Shown: positions 9,841 through 20,653, numbered from the stretch's first letter. The stretch is 64,000 nt of DNA from Avena insularis (GCA_023614405.1 CM042689.1:305885132-305949131), one strand, 5' to 3'. Notes: a model not told the origin generated them from the sequence alone. Numbers and translations are program-made.

Positions 9841-11767
9841 TGTTGGAGATATGCCCTAGAGGCAATAATAAATGTAGTTATTATTATATCTTTGTGTTTA
9901 TGATAAATGTTTACATTCATGCTATAATAGTATTAACAAGGAAACATTAATACTTGTGTGATTTGTAAACTTAAATAGAGTCCCTAGTAAAGCCTCTTTA
10001 TAAATACTAGCTTGTTGGTTAATAAATGATTGTGGTTTCCATATCGTGAACATTGAGATGTTATTAACAACAAGATCATATCGTTAGGAGAATGATATGG
10101 TGGACATACTCCTATAGATAAGCGTAGCATAAAGATCAAGTCATTTTAATAGTTCAATTGCTATATGCTTTCTGATACATAGTAACCTAATTCCTTCGAC
10201 CATGAGATAATGCATATCACCTTCACCGGAAGGATGCTTTGATGACATCAAACACCACACCGTAACTGGGTGGCTATAAAGGTGGCATTGAGTGTTCGGA
10301 AAGTATTGGTTGAGACACATGGATCAAGAGTGGGATTTGTCCATCCATACGACGGATAGATATACTCTGGGCCCTCTCGGTGGAATGTCATCCAATTAGC
10401 TTGCAAGCATGTGACTGACTCACAAGGGATCACATATCACGGGAACGAGAAAAGAGTACTTATCAGTAACGAGGTTGAACTAGGTATGCAGAGATACCGA
10501 TGATCATAACCTCGGATAAGTAAACTATCGTGAGACAAAGGGAAATTGGTATCGTATGTAAGTGGTTCATTCGATCGCAAAGTAATCGTAGAAATATGTG
10601 GGAGCCATATGAATTTCCAGATTCCTCTATTGGTTATTGTTCGGAGAAGTGTCTCGATCATGTCCGCATAATTGACGAACCGTAGGGAGACACACTTAAG
10701 GATTCAACGTTGTTTGAGTAGTTATGGAATGATGAGTAAGAGACCGAATGTTGTTCGGAGTCTCGGATGGGATCCGGGATATCACGAGGAGATCCGGAAT
10801 GGCCCGAAGAATAAGATTCATATAAGGAAAGTCCTGTTTCGGGGTTGGAGAATGGTTCCGGTGTTTTCATTGGAAATGTTCTAGAAGGTTCCGGAATGGC
10901 CGACACTCCGGAGGGGAAGGGTACATGAATGTGTCATATCAAGTTGGAATGATTGCATCATGTACTAGGTGTCATCGCTGAACAAAATAAAGGGTTTAAT
11001 CAAATCCTAGTTTGAAAAGTCAAACGCCAATTTGAAAAGTCAAACGACTATTTTGTGAGGTGGAGGGGAAGTAGGAAACCTACTTAGGGAGGAGTTCCCT
11101 CCCTCCACCGCCGGCCCACTTGGGATCCGAGTTGGGGAGGGACTCCTCCCTGTCCGGCGCCCACCTATAAAAGGAGGGCGTGCCCTCCTAGCACACAAGT
11201 TGCCCCCTCTAAACCTAAACCCTAGCCGCCGCAGCCGCCCACCATAGCCGCCGCCGCATAGAGTTTCTCCCCTAGCCGCCGACTTGGGCTGCCCCAAGCC
11301 CTATCCGCCGGCTCTAGACCCTCCTCCTTCGTGCGTCTAAACCCTAGACCGCCGAGGATCTCTCTCATAGTCCACCATACTCGCTCCGGCTTAAGGCGAA
11401 GCCCTGCGAGATCTCCCCTCTACTTCCGGTACCACGCAGTTGTGCTGCCGGAATCGCGAGGAGAGTGCTACAACCTCCGCTGCCTGCTGGAACAAGGGAG
11501 AGGAAGGTCTTCGTCGATTACCGAACGTGTGACCGACTACGGAAGCGCTGCCGGAACGCAGCGCCGGAAGGATCGTCTACGCGATCTTGAGATCGGGAAG
11601 AGTACGACTACATCACCCACGAGAATCCGCTCTCGTTAAACACTTTGGAATCTTCGAGGGTGAGTTATTCCATCGACTCGTTGCTACAATCTAGTAGATA
11701 GATCTTGGCTTGTTTGTTTGTATGCGATAGAATTTTTTTGTTTTCCATGCTACGAATCCCTACAACA
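9841..11767 (+). repeat. 3' LTR of the Copia element (1,927 bp)
   Basis: Starts TGTTGGAGATATGCCC and ends CCCTACAACA, giving TGTT/AACA termini. A TATA box (TATAAAA, 11166-11172) followed by a GC-rich leader marks the U3/R region. Flanking sequence from 11768 (CATCC...) should hold one half of the target duplication; the partner is outside the window. Confidence 0.88.
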
Positions 11768-11778
11768 CATCCATCACC

Positions 11779-12276
11779 ATGATTTGGAAGCCCGTTGAGG
11801 AATTACGCGTTGGGTCACAATGTCGTGTTGGAGGCATACTACATTATTTTACCAAGAAATTCTTGGCTAGCTTTTCCACAATGCACTTCAGTGGGAATAC
11901 GGAGCTTTGGTTAACTAGTTGTGAAGTTATTAGTGAAAAAAAGGAGTTTGGAGGATTTGTTCTTGTGCACTCTAAATATGGAAAAAACAAACACCACAAA
12001 AATAAAAAAGCTTTAGAAACATACAGACATAAAATCTTGGTAGAGGCTTACTACCAAGCATTTGAGTCACTTGGACACAGGATGCCAATGCATAATAATA
12101 AGCATTATGATGAAGCTTTCTCTGATACCAAATTTGTTGTTGTTTTGAAGCCTAAAATTCAAAAGGCTACAAGGATGCATAAGCCTAAAACTATTGATGT
12201 TGTTCATCTTACTGAAACACATGATCAAAATGGTGGAAGAAGCATGACATTATTCAAGTGCTCGATGCAAGCATGA
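11779..12276 (+). CDS. Hypothetical ORF, 165 residues, unrecognised
   Basis: An open frame begins MIWKPVEELRVGSQ and is followed by a lysine/histidine-rich middle (KYGKNKHHKNKKALETYRHK). No family is recognised. It starts 11 bases after the Copia LTR and ends just upstream of a decayed Gypsy gag-protease scrap on the same strand, so it may be part of an old element or of a captured gene. There is no signal peptide, membrane segment or clear promoter. Base composition is AT-rich, like the neighbouring element scrap and unlike the GC-rich MYB gene. Confidence 0.3.
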   Translation: MIWKPVEELRVGSQCRVGGILHYFTKKFLASFSTMHFSGNTELWLTSCEVISEKKEFGGFVLVHSKYGKNKHHKNKKALETYRHKILVEAYYQAFESLGHRMPMHNNKHYDEAFSDTKFVVVLKPKIQKATRMHKPKTIDVVHLTETHDQNGGRSMTLFKCSMQA

Positions 12277-12279
12277 CTG

Positions 12280-12840
12280 CATGAATACACCAAGTCTCCT
12301 TACAAACCTAGGTATTCAGGCAAATGTATCTTGGCTTGGTATAGTAGAGAGAAGAAAAGAAGAGGCCAAACGACAAATATCTACCTCAAAACTCAACATT
12401 AGGCACGAGGTGAATGTTATACCTGCCCAGGCATAATTGCGCCAAAATGGTGGCACTCAATGTGGGGGAAGAATTGTTGGACGTCTTAATTCAATCCAAT
12501 TTAGATTCAAAGAAAGGGGAAGAAACTAGCAAGGACAATACACTAATGAAAATTCTTTTTATTCCATCCATAGGCACATCTGCCAATAAAACAATATGTC
12601 TTCAAGGATCATCAACAGGAAACAAGTTTTTATTTTGGCGGATTCTGGTATCTTGGGAAACTTTATTGCAGAACAAGACAGAGCACATCAAGAAAACAAC
12701 TCTAGTAGTCCTGGTTGATGGCTCTAAGCTTGCATGTCTCACTTGTGGAAGAAGGTCTTACTTATGTACCACCCCACGGTTTCTAACCGCTACAACTTTC
12801 TTTGTAGGCATGAAACCCCTTGGCTAGCCGAGAAACCTCC
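12280..12840 (+). pseudogene. Decayed Ty3/Gypsy gag-protease fragment
   Basis: In shifting plus-strand frames one reads a damaged zinc knuckle (ECYTC..PGHNCAKMVALNVGEELLDVL) followed by an aspartic protease core, LADSGILGNFIAEQ. This order (knuckle, PLHxxEELLE-like stretch, D-S-G protease) matches the gag-protease junction of plant Gypsy elements. At least two frame changes and a stop separate the pieces, and no reverse transcriptase follows. It is an old relic. Confidence 0.6.
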
Positions 12841-13929
12841 AGACACCCAGAGCCTTCTTACTCTTTCCGACACTTTCTCCGGATTAGGTCAGGTACTTCC
12901 TGGAATAGTCTGGAGGTCAACCCGGGAAGCAAATCCGGAGCTCCAGAGGGAAAACTCCTGGAAACAACCGTAAAATCAAGGTCAAATTTTTGAGGTTTCT
13001 ACTAGGCATATATGAATATATGGGATGTGTAATTAGGCATTGATCCCCATTCCTTGCAAATATCAAACCCCTCTTAATAGTAGGACCCCCCTTCGACTCA
13101 AAGAAGTCAAAATATAAATATAGAACTTGAACACATCATCTTATGTTTTGTGTGGTTGTACGTCTCGACATGACATCGTGGTGTCGTGTCTTTTTTTTTC
13201 CTTCATGATGTGGATGTGTACATTTTGGATGTCCCAAGTGGCTCTCTAAGCTGCGAAGGATGGGTAAATAATCAAATTTCTCCTGCAACAATTTCCTTAT
13301 AAGTGAGTCAAAGTCACCAATTCTTATAATAACATGCAAGTCCACACGAGACAACTTTCAAACGAATGTGAAATTAAGTGTACAAGATCACAAGTAGTAC
13401 AGTGGACCAAAGGAACTTGTACCACACAATATCATACTACTCGCGTAAAGAAATGGCATGCCACACGACACGACTCCAACAAACTTACATGTGAATCTGT
13501 TGCGAATGCCCTTCATCATCCTAAATAAAAAAATAGTACTTCGTTGGTTCTTCAAAGTCCAATTGTTTGAAAGCTGTCGGAACAGGGAGCAACAGTCAAA
13601 GCTACTAGAACCGCAGGGCACCGGAGAACACAGAGAGAGCGGCATCTTCCTTCTTCCCCACCTCCGCCATTTTTTCCTTGCCACGGATTTGATTCTTAAA
13701 CTAATACGGCAGCCTGGATCTCCAGCCGTCACCGCCGTGTCTTATGTGTACGTACCCTACACATGATTGCCGTCTTCCGACTGTCTTTCTTCTTAAGCTG
13801 CCACAGGGTCAATGCGCCACCCACGCATACGGCTCTGGTGTGATGTCAAAGTGATTCGGTGTAACTGCAAGCCCGGTGGCACCTAGACTCGTGAGTCAGA
13901 GCGCTTGACCACCCCGCGCCGCTGGTTTA
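12841..13929. other. Intergenic, nothing recognised
   Basis: No supported gene or element. 12841-12980 has several CTCCAGA and GGAGCTCC words. On the minus strand 13845-13930 faintly resembles a tRNA-type promoter. The remainder is unremarkable, and short open frames here have no family resemblance. Confidence 0.4.
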
Positions 13930-14648
13930 GAGCATCACTCCCTCAAACCCTAAAAAATAACTGTTTTTTTTACAGTTTTGAGCGACAAAAACGCATAGAC
14001 TAGAACCCCTAAACCCCTAAAAAATTTCTCAGGTCCAACCCCTACTCCCCCTTTCAACCTGTAGAAGTGGGGGTTGGAGAGGCATTTTTGCCCCAACCCC
14101 TACTCCTCTCGTTTTCCTTCGCGAACGAACGCGGGAAGGATTTTTCAGCTCGACGCCTCCTGCGCCTCCCTCCGCCCGCCTCTCGCCCTTCCAGCCGCCT
14201 GCCTCGTGCCCACGCCTCCCAGCCCGGCCGCCTCCGCCTTCACTGGCCGCCTCCGCGTCGCCTCCCGCCTCCCGCGCCCCGCCCGGTCCAACCCTTTGTT
14301 TTACTTTTCTATGTCCTATTTGATTCGAAATATTATTGTTATTTGCAAAAACATTGTTGTAATAACTTGAATGATTTTATTATTTGCTTGAAAGTACTAT
14401 TCGGTGTTGTAATAATAATTAGAATGATTATTGTTTCCTTCAAACTGTTATTGAGATGATGAAATTTGTGATATGTCATATGACAGTTTGAAGGGTTGGG
14501 GTTGGGGCAAAGACTAGAACCCTTAAACCCAACCCTTATAACGGAATGTCCCAGTTTTTCAACCTCTAAAAGTGTTAAAAAATGCCCATTCTTAACCCTT
14601 AAAATGGTTTGAGGGTTTGAGAGTTTATGGGTACTACTAGTGATTCTC
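13930..14648. mobile_element. Harbinger-like non-autonomous DNA element (719 bp)
   Basis: The left end GAGCATCACT and right end AGTGATTCTC form a one-mismatch terminal inverted repeat. The flanks TTA (13927-13929) and TCA (14649-14651) fit a decayed 3-base TTA duplication typical of PIF/Harbinger. Subterminal sequences are also related in inverted sense (CTCAAACCCT and AGGGTTTGAG; TTTTTGCCCCAACCCC). The core (about 14150-14290) is a GC-rich, C-heavy island unlike the AT-rich arms. No transposase is present. Confidence 0.55.
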
Positions 14649-15513
14649 TCAGGGTTTAGAAACTCTCCCGGATGATCCCCTTCACCGGCCGGCCGGCCGG
14701 CCGAAAGCATCATCAAACTATTCGTATGGCCATGCCCTATATTCTTTGTTTAGACTCCCGTGCTTATCTCTCTGCATGGGTACAAGTTGACAAGCACCGC
14801 GTTTTACTTACATTCGTCAATGGATTGGAAACTGAGAGACCCCCAAGTGGATTCAGACCTCAGACAGCACGGCAAGTTTTTCCTTTTACCTGAACTTTTT
14901 TCTTCAGTTCCGATTCTGACGATACATCATCCATTTCCCCTTTCTGTTTCAGTCGGGGCGTCAGTTTGACTCTGCAAACCGTAGTCCTTGGCCGGGCCGG
15001 GTGGGACAGTTCATCAGATTTTCAGTGCATCACAGAATCAGGGGCGAAAGCATGACGTCGACCACGAAAAAAATATCAGAAAATACCGGGCAGCTTTACA
15101 CGTTCCCAGCCTCCAACGATCCACCGATGAAAATCCCCTGAAACCTGGAGCACATTTGTCACGAAACGCGAAACGGACTGCACCGCACCTTCCCATTCCC
15201 AGATGGATTTTATTTATCTAGGGAAAAACAAACAAACGAAAGAACGCGCTCATCTCCTCTCCGCGTGACTACCGCAAGTGCAACAAGTGGCCGTCTAGTG
15301 CAAAGTACAGACGGACAAGAGATGGATTATAGTATGACCATCAGACCAGACCATGGCCACAAGTAAAACACAAGGGAGCGACCTCTGAAATTGGCAGTCA
15401 ACAGCAGCAACCAGATAACACGGGCCAGAAACAAATTTTATTATCATCTAGACTAGAAAAGGCCACGCTGGAATACGGCCATGGAGCAGAACAATACTAC
15501 GGTCTTGCTGCGG
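14649..15513. other. Upstream region of the MYB gene
   Basis: No gene or element is recognised. A GGCC/CCGG run at about 14687-14702 is a simple low-complexity patch. This interval is the probable distal promoter of the MYB gene; no specific factor-binding site can be claimed from sequence alone. Confidence 0.4.
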
Positions 15514-15560
15514 TCGAGACGTAGACGTAGACGTAGACAGAGACAGAGACAGAGACGGTG

Positions 15561-15602
<42 letters not shown>
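15514..15602. repeat. Compound microsatellite (GACGTA)n-(GACAGA)n-(GT)18
   Basis: GAGACGTAGACGTAGACGTA-type repeats (about 15515-15536) pass into GACAGA repeats (to 15557). An uninterrupted (GT)18 follows at 15567-15602, about 90 bases upstream of the MYB TATA box. Confidence 0.92.
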
Positions 15603-15603
<1 letters not shown>

Positions 15604-15691
15604 GCGAAAATGGTCGTAGTGTACTGTACGTAGGTAGTACGTGGCCCCACCGACCCACCCACCCGTCCCCCCTGATTGCTCAAACGGCCAG

Positions 15692-15698
15692 TATAAAA
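15692..15698 (+). promoter_or_regulatory. TATA box of the MYB gene
   Basis: TATAAAA in a GC-rich context, 230 bases before the start codon. Transcription would begin near 15722-15730. No ATG occurs between there and 15928, so the leader has no upstream AUG. Confidence 0.65.
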
Positions 15699-15927
15699 CG
15701 CCCCGGACTCCTGCGAGCCTAGCCGCCCTTGGCTGCCATCGCATCGGCGACTAGCTGCTGCTGCTGCAACTTAGGAAGGAAGGAGGGTTCAGGCTCCAGA
15801 TAATACGCCCTGCCTCGGCGCCGAGCGGCGGCAGCAAGGGGAGCGGCAGAAGGAGAGTTGACGGGCGGGTGCGCGTGCGATCGAGCTGTGCTGTGCTGGT
15901 GTATAGCAGCAGCAGCAGTCGGCAGAC

Positions 15928-17164
15928 ATGGGGCGCGCGCCGTGCTGCGACAAGGCGAGCGTGAAGAGGGGCCCGTGGTCGCCGGAGGAGGACGAGCTGC
16001 TGCGGAGCTACGTCCGGAGCCACGGCGCCGTCGGGAACTGGATCGCGCTACCGCACAAAGCAGGTATGTTGTGTACGCCAGCGCGCGCTGATCAATTGCC
16101 GGCTAACTAGCTGGCGAGCGATCGGTAACAGCGCCCTTGTAATTTGGGGGAAATCCGGCCAGTGAGCTTGCAGCTGGTGAGCTTACTGATGTTTATTAAT
16201 TGGACGTGCGTGCGTGGGCGCGCAGGGCTCAACCGGTGCGGCAAGAGCTGCCGGCTGCGGTGGCTCAACTACCTCCGGCCGGACATCAAGCACGGCGGCT
16301 ACACCGAGCAGGAGGACATGGTCATCTGCTCGCTCTACAACTCGATCGGGAGCAGGTAAATAAATTCAAGCCACACTCACTGAATCAATCACATGCAGGT
16401 TCCAGTGCTTCCGGTCTGCCATGCCTTGGCAGCCAAACATTCTCGCGCGACCTCACGCAATTGATCGTCTCGCGAACCTACACAGGTGGTCTATCATCGC
16501 GTCCAAGCTGCCCGGCAGGACGGACAACGACGTCAAGAACTACTGGAACACCAAGCTGAAGAAGAAGGCCATGGCCATGCACCAGCACCAGCACTACAAC
16601 CACGGCCACGGCGCCGGCGGCGGCGTACGGGGACACGCCGGCAGCCGTGGCACCACGATCGCCACGCTACAGCCCGCCGCTCCGCAGAGCCAATGCGCGG
16701 GATCGTCGTACATGCAGCCGTCGCCCGCGTCGGCCTCGTCCGCCGTCACCACCGCGAGCGGCGACGGGTACAGCAGCTTCGGCGCCACCGCCACCACGTA
16801 CTCCCCGTCCCACCACCAGGCGAAGGCACAGGCACAACTCGCGCACTACAACAACGTTACCGCCGCCACGGTGCCGCTTGCGGAATTTTCGCCCGTGCCA
16901 ACGCCGGCCAACGCCAGCAGCTGGGCCATGAACATGGCCTTCGACGACATGTTCCTGCCGGAGCTCGTGGGCGGCGGCGAGTTCCCGAACGGAGACCTCT
17001 TCGGCGGCTTCGGGCCGCTGATGATGCAGGAAAGCAGCAGGGCGTCGTCCCTGCAGGAGCTCTCGGCGTGCTACTTCCCCAACGCGCAGGCGGAGATGTG
17101 GGCGGCGGCGGCCGACGTCAAGCCGCCGCCGCCGGGCGCCGGTCTGTGCCCCAGCCTGACATGA
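15928..17164 (+). CDS. R2R3-MYB transcription factor, subgroup 14 (RAX/MYB36/MYB68-like)
   Basis: Three exons are read: 15928-16063, 16226-16355 and 16486-17164, with GT-AG introns of 162 and 130 bases, encoding 314 residues. The N-terminus MGRAPCCDK is the conserved R2R3-MYB start. Repeat R2 has W17, W38 and W58; R3 has the usual non-Trp first position (Y71), then W90 and W109. The introns fall after codon 45 (phase 1) and within codon 89 (phase 2), the standard R2R3 positions. [29 protein letters not shown] and [20 protein letters not shown] are typical of subgroup 14, whose members act in meristem, root and endodermal development; the precise role here is inferred only. R3 lacks the bHLH-binding signature. 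A His-rich stretch follows R3, and the C-terminus is Ala/Pro-rich. It is the only apparently intact gene in the window. Confidence 0.93.
16064..16225 (+). other. MYB intron 1
   Basis: Donor GTATGT after ...AAAGCAG and acceptor GCGCAG before GGCTCAACC. Splicing gives K-A-G-L-N-R across the junction, as in other R2R3-MYB proteins. Reading through instead would soon hit a stop. Confidence 0.9.
16356..16485 (+). other. MYB intron 2
   Basis: Donor GTAAAT after ...GGGAGCAG and acceptor ACACAG before GTGGTCTATC. Splicing gives G-S-R-W-S-I-I, a strongly conserved R3 segment. Confidence 0.9.
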
Positions 17165-18527
17165 GAATTATTACTAAGCAGATCACGCTGCTGCTACTAA
17201 TGTTCCACTTCCATCCATGTACGTACGTACGGATGCTCGCAAGATTCACTCCGCCTGCTAGTCGATACTATCTCTGTAGTTCCTGCCATCTTTGTCTCTT
17301 TTTCCTCTATGTCCATGATCGAGATCGATTGTTTACATGTACATTATCATCATCTTATCCGTTACAGCGCGCTACTGCCGTGCCGTGTCATAGAAGATGA
17401 GGTGCTGCTAGATTTGGGTTGCCAATTTGCAAACTGTAGGCTGGCTTCTGCCTACCAATTACTGCAGAATCTCGAGTCAGTGCGATCGATCGATCGATGT
17501 GACCTGGATATATGGCTCTGTCAAATCCCCCCTTGGAGAGGAGATTGATTTGGTAAAGTCGTACTACTAGCTAGGTCATGTGCCACAAGTCCGCCTCTAG
17601 TTTAAGTAGCCGACAGAGGAACCTGTGAGACTGTCGCACATTCAGAATAATAATTAATTCATGATGCAGACATATATCGTGTAATCATTGTATATGATCA
17701 GTTGGTCGATCATTTGCTCGGTCAGGCCGGGCGCAACGGGAAGCACATGATGTACTGCGCAGTTCATGGTGTGACGACGAAGCTGGGCCTGGCCGGTGCC
17801 GTGTGTGCGTGTGCGCGGCATGGACCAGGTCGATCATGAGGGCTCGCTCGTTCATAAGCTTTGCATGGCCAGCAGTGTCATCCACGGACCCGGCCGGAGC
17901 CGGCCGGCCGTTAACCGATCGATCATGGAGAGGAGAAAGATGCAGCTAGCTAGCTAGGCTTATTAGCCAGCCCAGCAGGCGTGTGGTGTGGATGCGAGAG
18001 GATTCCCAGCAACCGGATTATGATTCGTTAGATTCTCGCTCCGTGTAGCAATCACGACGCGTTTGATTGATTAAAGCCGACCGATCTTATTCTATCCATC
18101 CGTCGTCGGCCTGGTCTCTGGAAGCACATGGGCAATGGATTAAGGTGTTTACCTAGCTAAGATTGATTTTTCTATCGGAACCGATCAAGGCCGCGCGCGT
18201 GTGTTAATTAGTCTCGCGCATGCGGAGCCACGATCGAGAGCGAAGTGACCATGTCCTCCAGCTTACACTTGTGACCATGTCAACAAAACCACCGAACGTC
18301 GGATTATTCCAAGAAACTTCCGACCATAAAATTAGGGCGCGTGTTCTAGATCGCAAGTGACCAGCCGCAACTTTCACGGTTTACGACACCCCCCCTAGCT
18401 AGATGAAGCCCCCGTCCTAATTCCTAATTTGAGCTAGCGACGCCACCAATCATCGTGGCACCATATAAAAAAACTTACTCGTAAGCTAGTCTAGTCGTAT
18501 ATACTATAAATTTCTATCCGGTCTACG
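17165..18527. other. MYB 3' region and intergenic
   Basis: No second gene is recognised. Short simple repeats are present: ACGTACGTACGTACG near 17219, GATC repeats near 17486, GCTAGCTAGCTAG near 17945, and a CCGGCCGG-rich patch near 17890. The sequence appears low-copy in character. No clear polyadenylation signal can be singled out. Confidence 0.4.
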
Positions 18528-18758
18528 ACACCTTCGTTCCGGTTTATAAGGTAAATTCGAGAAAATAATTTAATTGTAAATTTAATCAATAAAATATAGA
18601 TTATATTTATCAAAAATTATATTATTAGATTCATATTTAAACGCTTCCAGTGGTATAATTTTTATAACATAGTATAATTTATATATTATTGACCATATTT
18701 AAGATCAAACTTATTTTCTTAAAATATAAATTTATCTTATAAACCGGAATAGAGTTAA
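18528..18758. mobile_element. AT-rich MITE with TTCCGGTTTATAAG inverted ends
   Basis: TTCCGGTTTATAAGGTAAATT at about 18537 is mirrored by AAATTTATCTTATAAACCGGAAT at 18729-18750, enclosing very AT-rich DNA. The outer flank CACCTTCGTTCC / GGAATAGAG resembles a degenerate CTCCCTCCGTTCC Stowaway-type terminus. There is no coding capacity. Confidence 0.65.
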
Positions 18759-19390
18759 TAGCTCGTAGTATGCGTTGCATCGGCAGCTCTATCGAGGAGG
18801 CGCGCGGGAGAGCGATATCGACGGATGGGGCTCCCATTATTTTTCTCTTGGAATAGCTCCGGTCGGTCGGTGTCGAAGCGCATCGCATCACCGGCTGGTC
18901 AGCAATCCGGACGACGCCGCTGACATTGCGCTGAAGGGAAGGTTCGGTCTGGCTCTGGCTCGGTCCGTCCTTTGGGTGACGCACGCACGTACGCGTCGTC
19001 GGTCGGTCCGTCCATGACTCGCTCCATCCACATGTTACAACCATCACTTCACTTGGTCCAAGTCCTAGCTTCTCTCATCGGCATGGGATTTTCGCTATTC
19101 TTTTCTGGGCTATGTCACGTCTCACGTCTCGCTCTCCAACGCGTACGTCACCAGAACAGACATGGGCCACAGAACATGGACCTGGTACGTAACCATACAA
19201 GACGTGGTATACTACAGGTAAATGCAGTGAAGGTACCACAAGGATAATCCTTGCCTGGTTAATTATGGTACGTACATGTCGTAAAGTGCTCTTGTAGGTT
19301 GGTTTAATCACTCAGGCTGATGCGTCAATTGAAAGGTCGGCGGCGTAATATATTAAATGTGTCTCCTCTGGGATGCCAAATGGTAAATAT
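18759..19390. other. Intergenic, nothing recognised
   Basis: No supported feature. Open frames on both strands lack any family resemblance. The DNA is moderately GC-rich with CGGTCGGTCGG and ACGCACGCACGTACG simple patches. Confidence 0.35.
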
Positions 19391-19489
19391 TACTCCACTT
19401 TCTTCATACCATAAATTTTATCTTCTTTGTAGTTTAAATTTGTACTCCCTAATTTGAATCATAATAAGAATTATGGAACTGAGAAAGTA
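19391..19489. mobile_element. Degenerate Stowaway MITE (about 99 bp)
   Basis: TACTCC at the left and GAATTATGGAACTGAGAAAGTA at the right match a decayed Stowaway whose consensus ends GAATTATGGAACGGAGGGAGTA. The inner arms AGTTTAAATTTG and the left CCATAAATTTT are the paired half. TA bounds both ends. Confidence 0.6.
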
Positions 19490-19523
19490 CACACTAGTGT
19501 TATGATCTTGTTCGTATATGATT

Positions 19524-20162
19524 GTTTTTTTCAAGGATATATTCTCAGAGACGTATCGTTTTCATAGAAGAAGTCCAAACAGACATTACAACGCAGCAGG
19601 GCACATGCGCCCTGGGTCCAACTCCACGATTGTCCCAAGGACAACACACACTCTCTGTGCTACTACCGTATTATCTTTATTTGTCCACCTGTCCTAGGAA
19701 GTCGCGAAAGAGCCCTGCAACTGTCCACGGCTCTGCCTCTGAGGAGATCTTCCGAATTACCTCCATCGAGGAAGGGGCGGCTCCTTCGAACACAACGTCG
19801 TTTCGATGGTGCCATAGCGTCCAGCAGACAAGGGAAATCCTAGTCCAAAGGTCACGCTCCCGACCATTGCCCCCGTGCCTCCCCTGAAGCTAGGCCGTAA
19901 GCCTCGAATCCTGATCCGGCAACCAATGACTCTTGCCCCACCAACTCAAGCAGGTCGCCCACACTTCACGCGCGAGGACACATTCCATCAGGAGATGGTT
20001 AATGGTCTCGCCACACTGGTCACAGAAGGGACAAGCAGCCATATGCTATAGGCCACACCTACCTAGCCTATCCGCGGTCCAACATTTGTTCCTCACGGCC
20101 AGCCACAATGAGACTTTGTAGCTGGCGGGTGCACGTGAGCGCCAGATCTGCAGGACCCCTGC
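19524..20162 (-). pseudogene. LINE ORF2 C-terminus, zinc-binding RT-associated domain
   Basis: Minus-strand reading gives IWRSRAPASYKVSLWLAVRN, then CPFCDQCGETINHLLMECVLA with REVWATCLSWWG. This is the zf-RVT-type segment found after plant LINE reverse transcriptases. It then reads WTLWRHRNDVVFEGAAPS and a Ser/Pro-rich tail, LFRDFLGQVDK. A stop interrupts the segment after RLGRCGL (TAG). The N-terminal side joins exactly to 38585 when the Gypsy element and one target duplication are removed. Confidence 0.8.
20158..20162 (+). repeat. Target-site duplication of the Gypsy element (left, CCTGC)
   Basis: CCTGC here versus CCCGC at 38585-38589, one mismatch. Joining across restores the LINE reading SMAGVLQIWRSRAPA. 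Confidence 0.8.
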
Positions 20163-20653
20163 TGATGAGGTTCGATCTCGTCAATGCCTATTGTCATGGA
20201 CTTGGATTTTGAAGAAGATGGGAATGGTGGAAGTCGTGAAACGGTTAACAGACAAGCAACACAGGGACACGAGGTTTACCCAGGTTCAGGTCCCCGGAAG
20301 GAAAACTCTACTCCTGCTTATCTGCTCTTGATTACGGCGGAACCGAAAGTTACAGGAGTGCGCAGATGCAATCTGGCGTGAGGTGCGTATGCGGTGTTAG
20401 AAGAGATCCTTCTCGTCGTACCCTCCTGGCATTTATATAGATAGGCAGGTCCCGAGTTTAGGTTGAGTCGGTTACAAATTAGGGTTGGTATCCTTTGAAA
20501 TTCTATCTAATCTAGACTTGTCCTCCAAGGAGTCAAAAACGTCATGGGTTTGGGCCACCCGAAGTCTTCATGGGCCACGTGTCTTGACATGGGCCTTCCT
20601 TGGGCTGGACCAGATATACCAATGTTGTGTATCCATGGGGTATATCCATGTCA
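20163..20653 (-). repeat. 3' LTR of the Gypsy element
   Basis: On the plus strand it runs TGATGAGGTTCGATC...ATATCCATGTCA and matches 38095-38584 along its full length with scattered substitutions. A TATATAAA box on the minus strand lies at 20434-20441. Confidence 0.93.

Larger units (their letters stand above)
5635..11767 (+). mobile_element. Ty1/Copia retrotransposon, 3' half (Angela/BARE-like LTR)
   Basis: A Copia pol reading frame (reverse transcriptase, then RNase H) runs into a polypurine tract and a 1.93-kb 3' LTR. Its 5' half (gag, protease, integrase, 5' LTR) lies left of the window, beyond the element inserted at 5635. The pol is split at 6243/8664 by a solo LTR. The LTR start TGTTGGAGATATGCCC is characteristic of the Angela/BARE/WIS/Maximus cluster in Triticeae; the exact family is not decided here. 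Confidence 0.9.

Noticed and set aside
15858..16091. Longer frame upstream of and overlapping MYB exon 1
   Set aside because: It needs a non-ATG start and is out of frame with the MYB domain; there is no ATG between the TATA box and 15928.
16200..17400. Long open frames overlapping MYB exons 2-3 in other registers
   Set aside because: GC-rich third-position shadow of the real reading frame; Arg/Ala-rich with no domain.
18775..19311. Short opposing frames downstream of the MYB gene
   Set aside because: Overlapping frames on both strands with no motif, no promoter and no splice structure.
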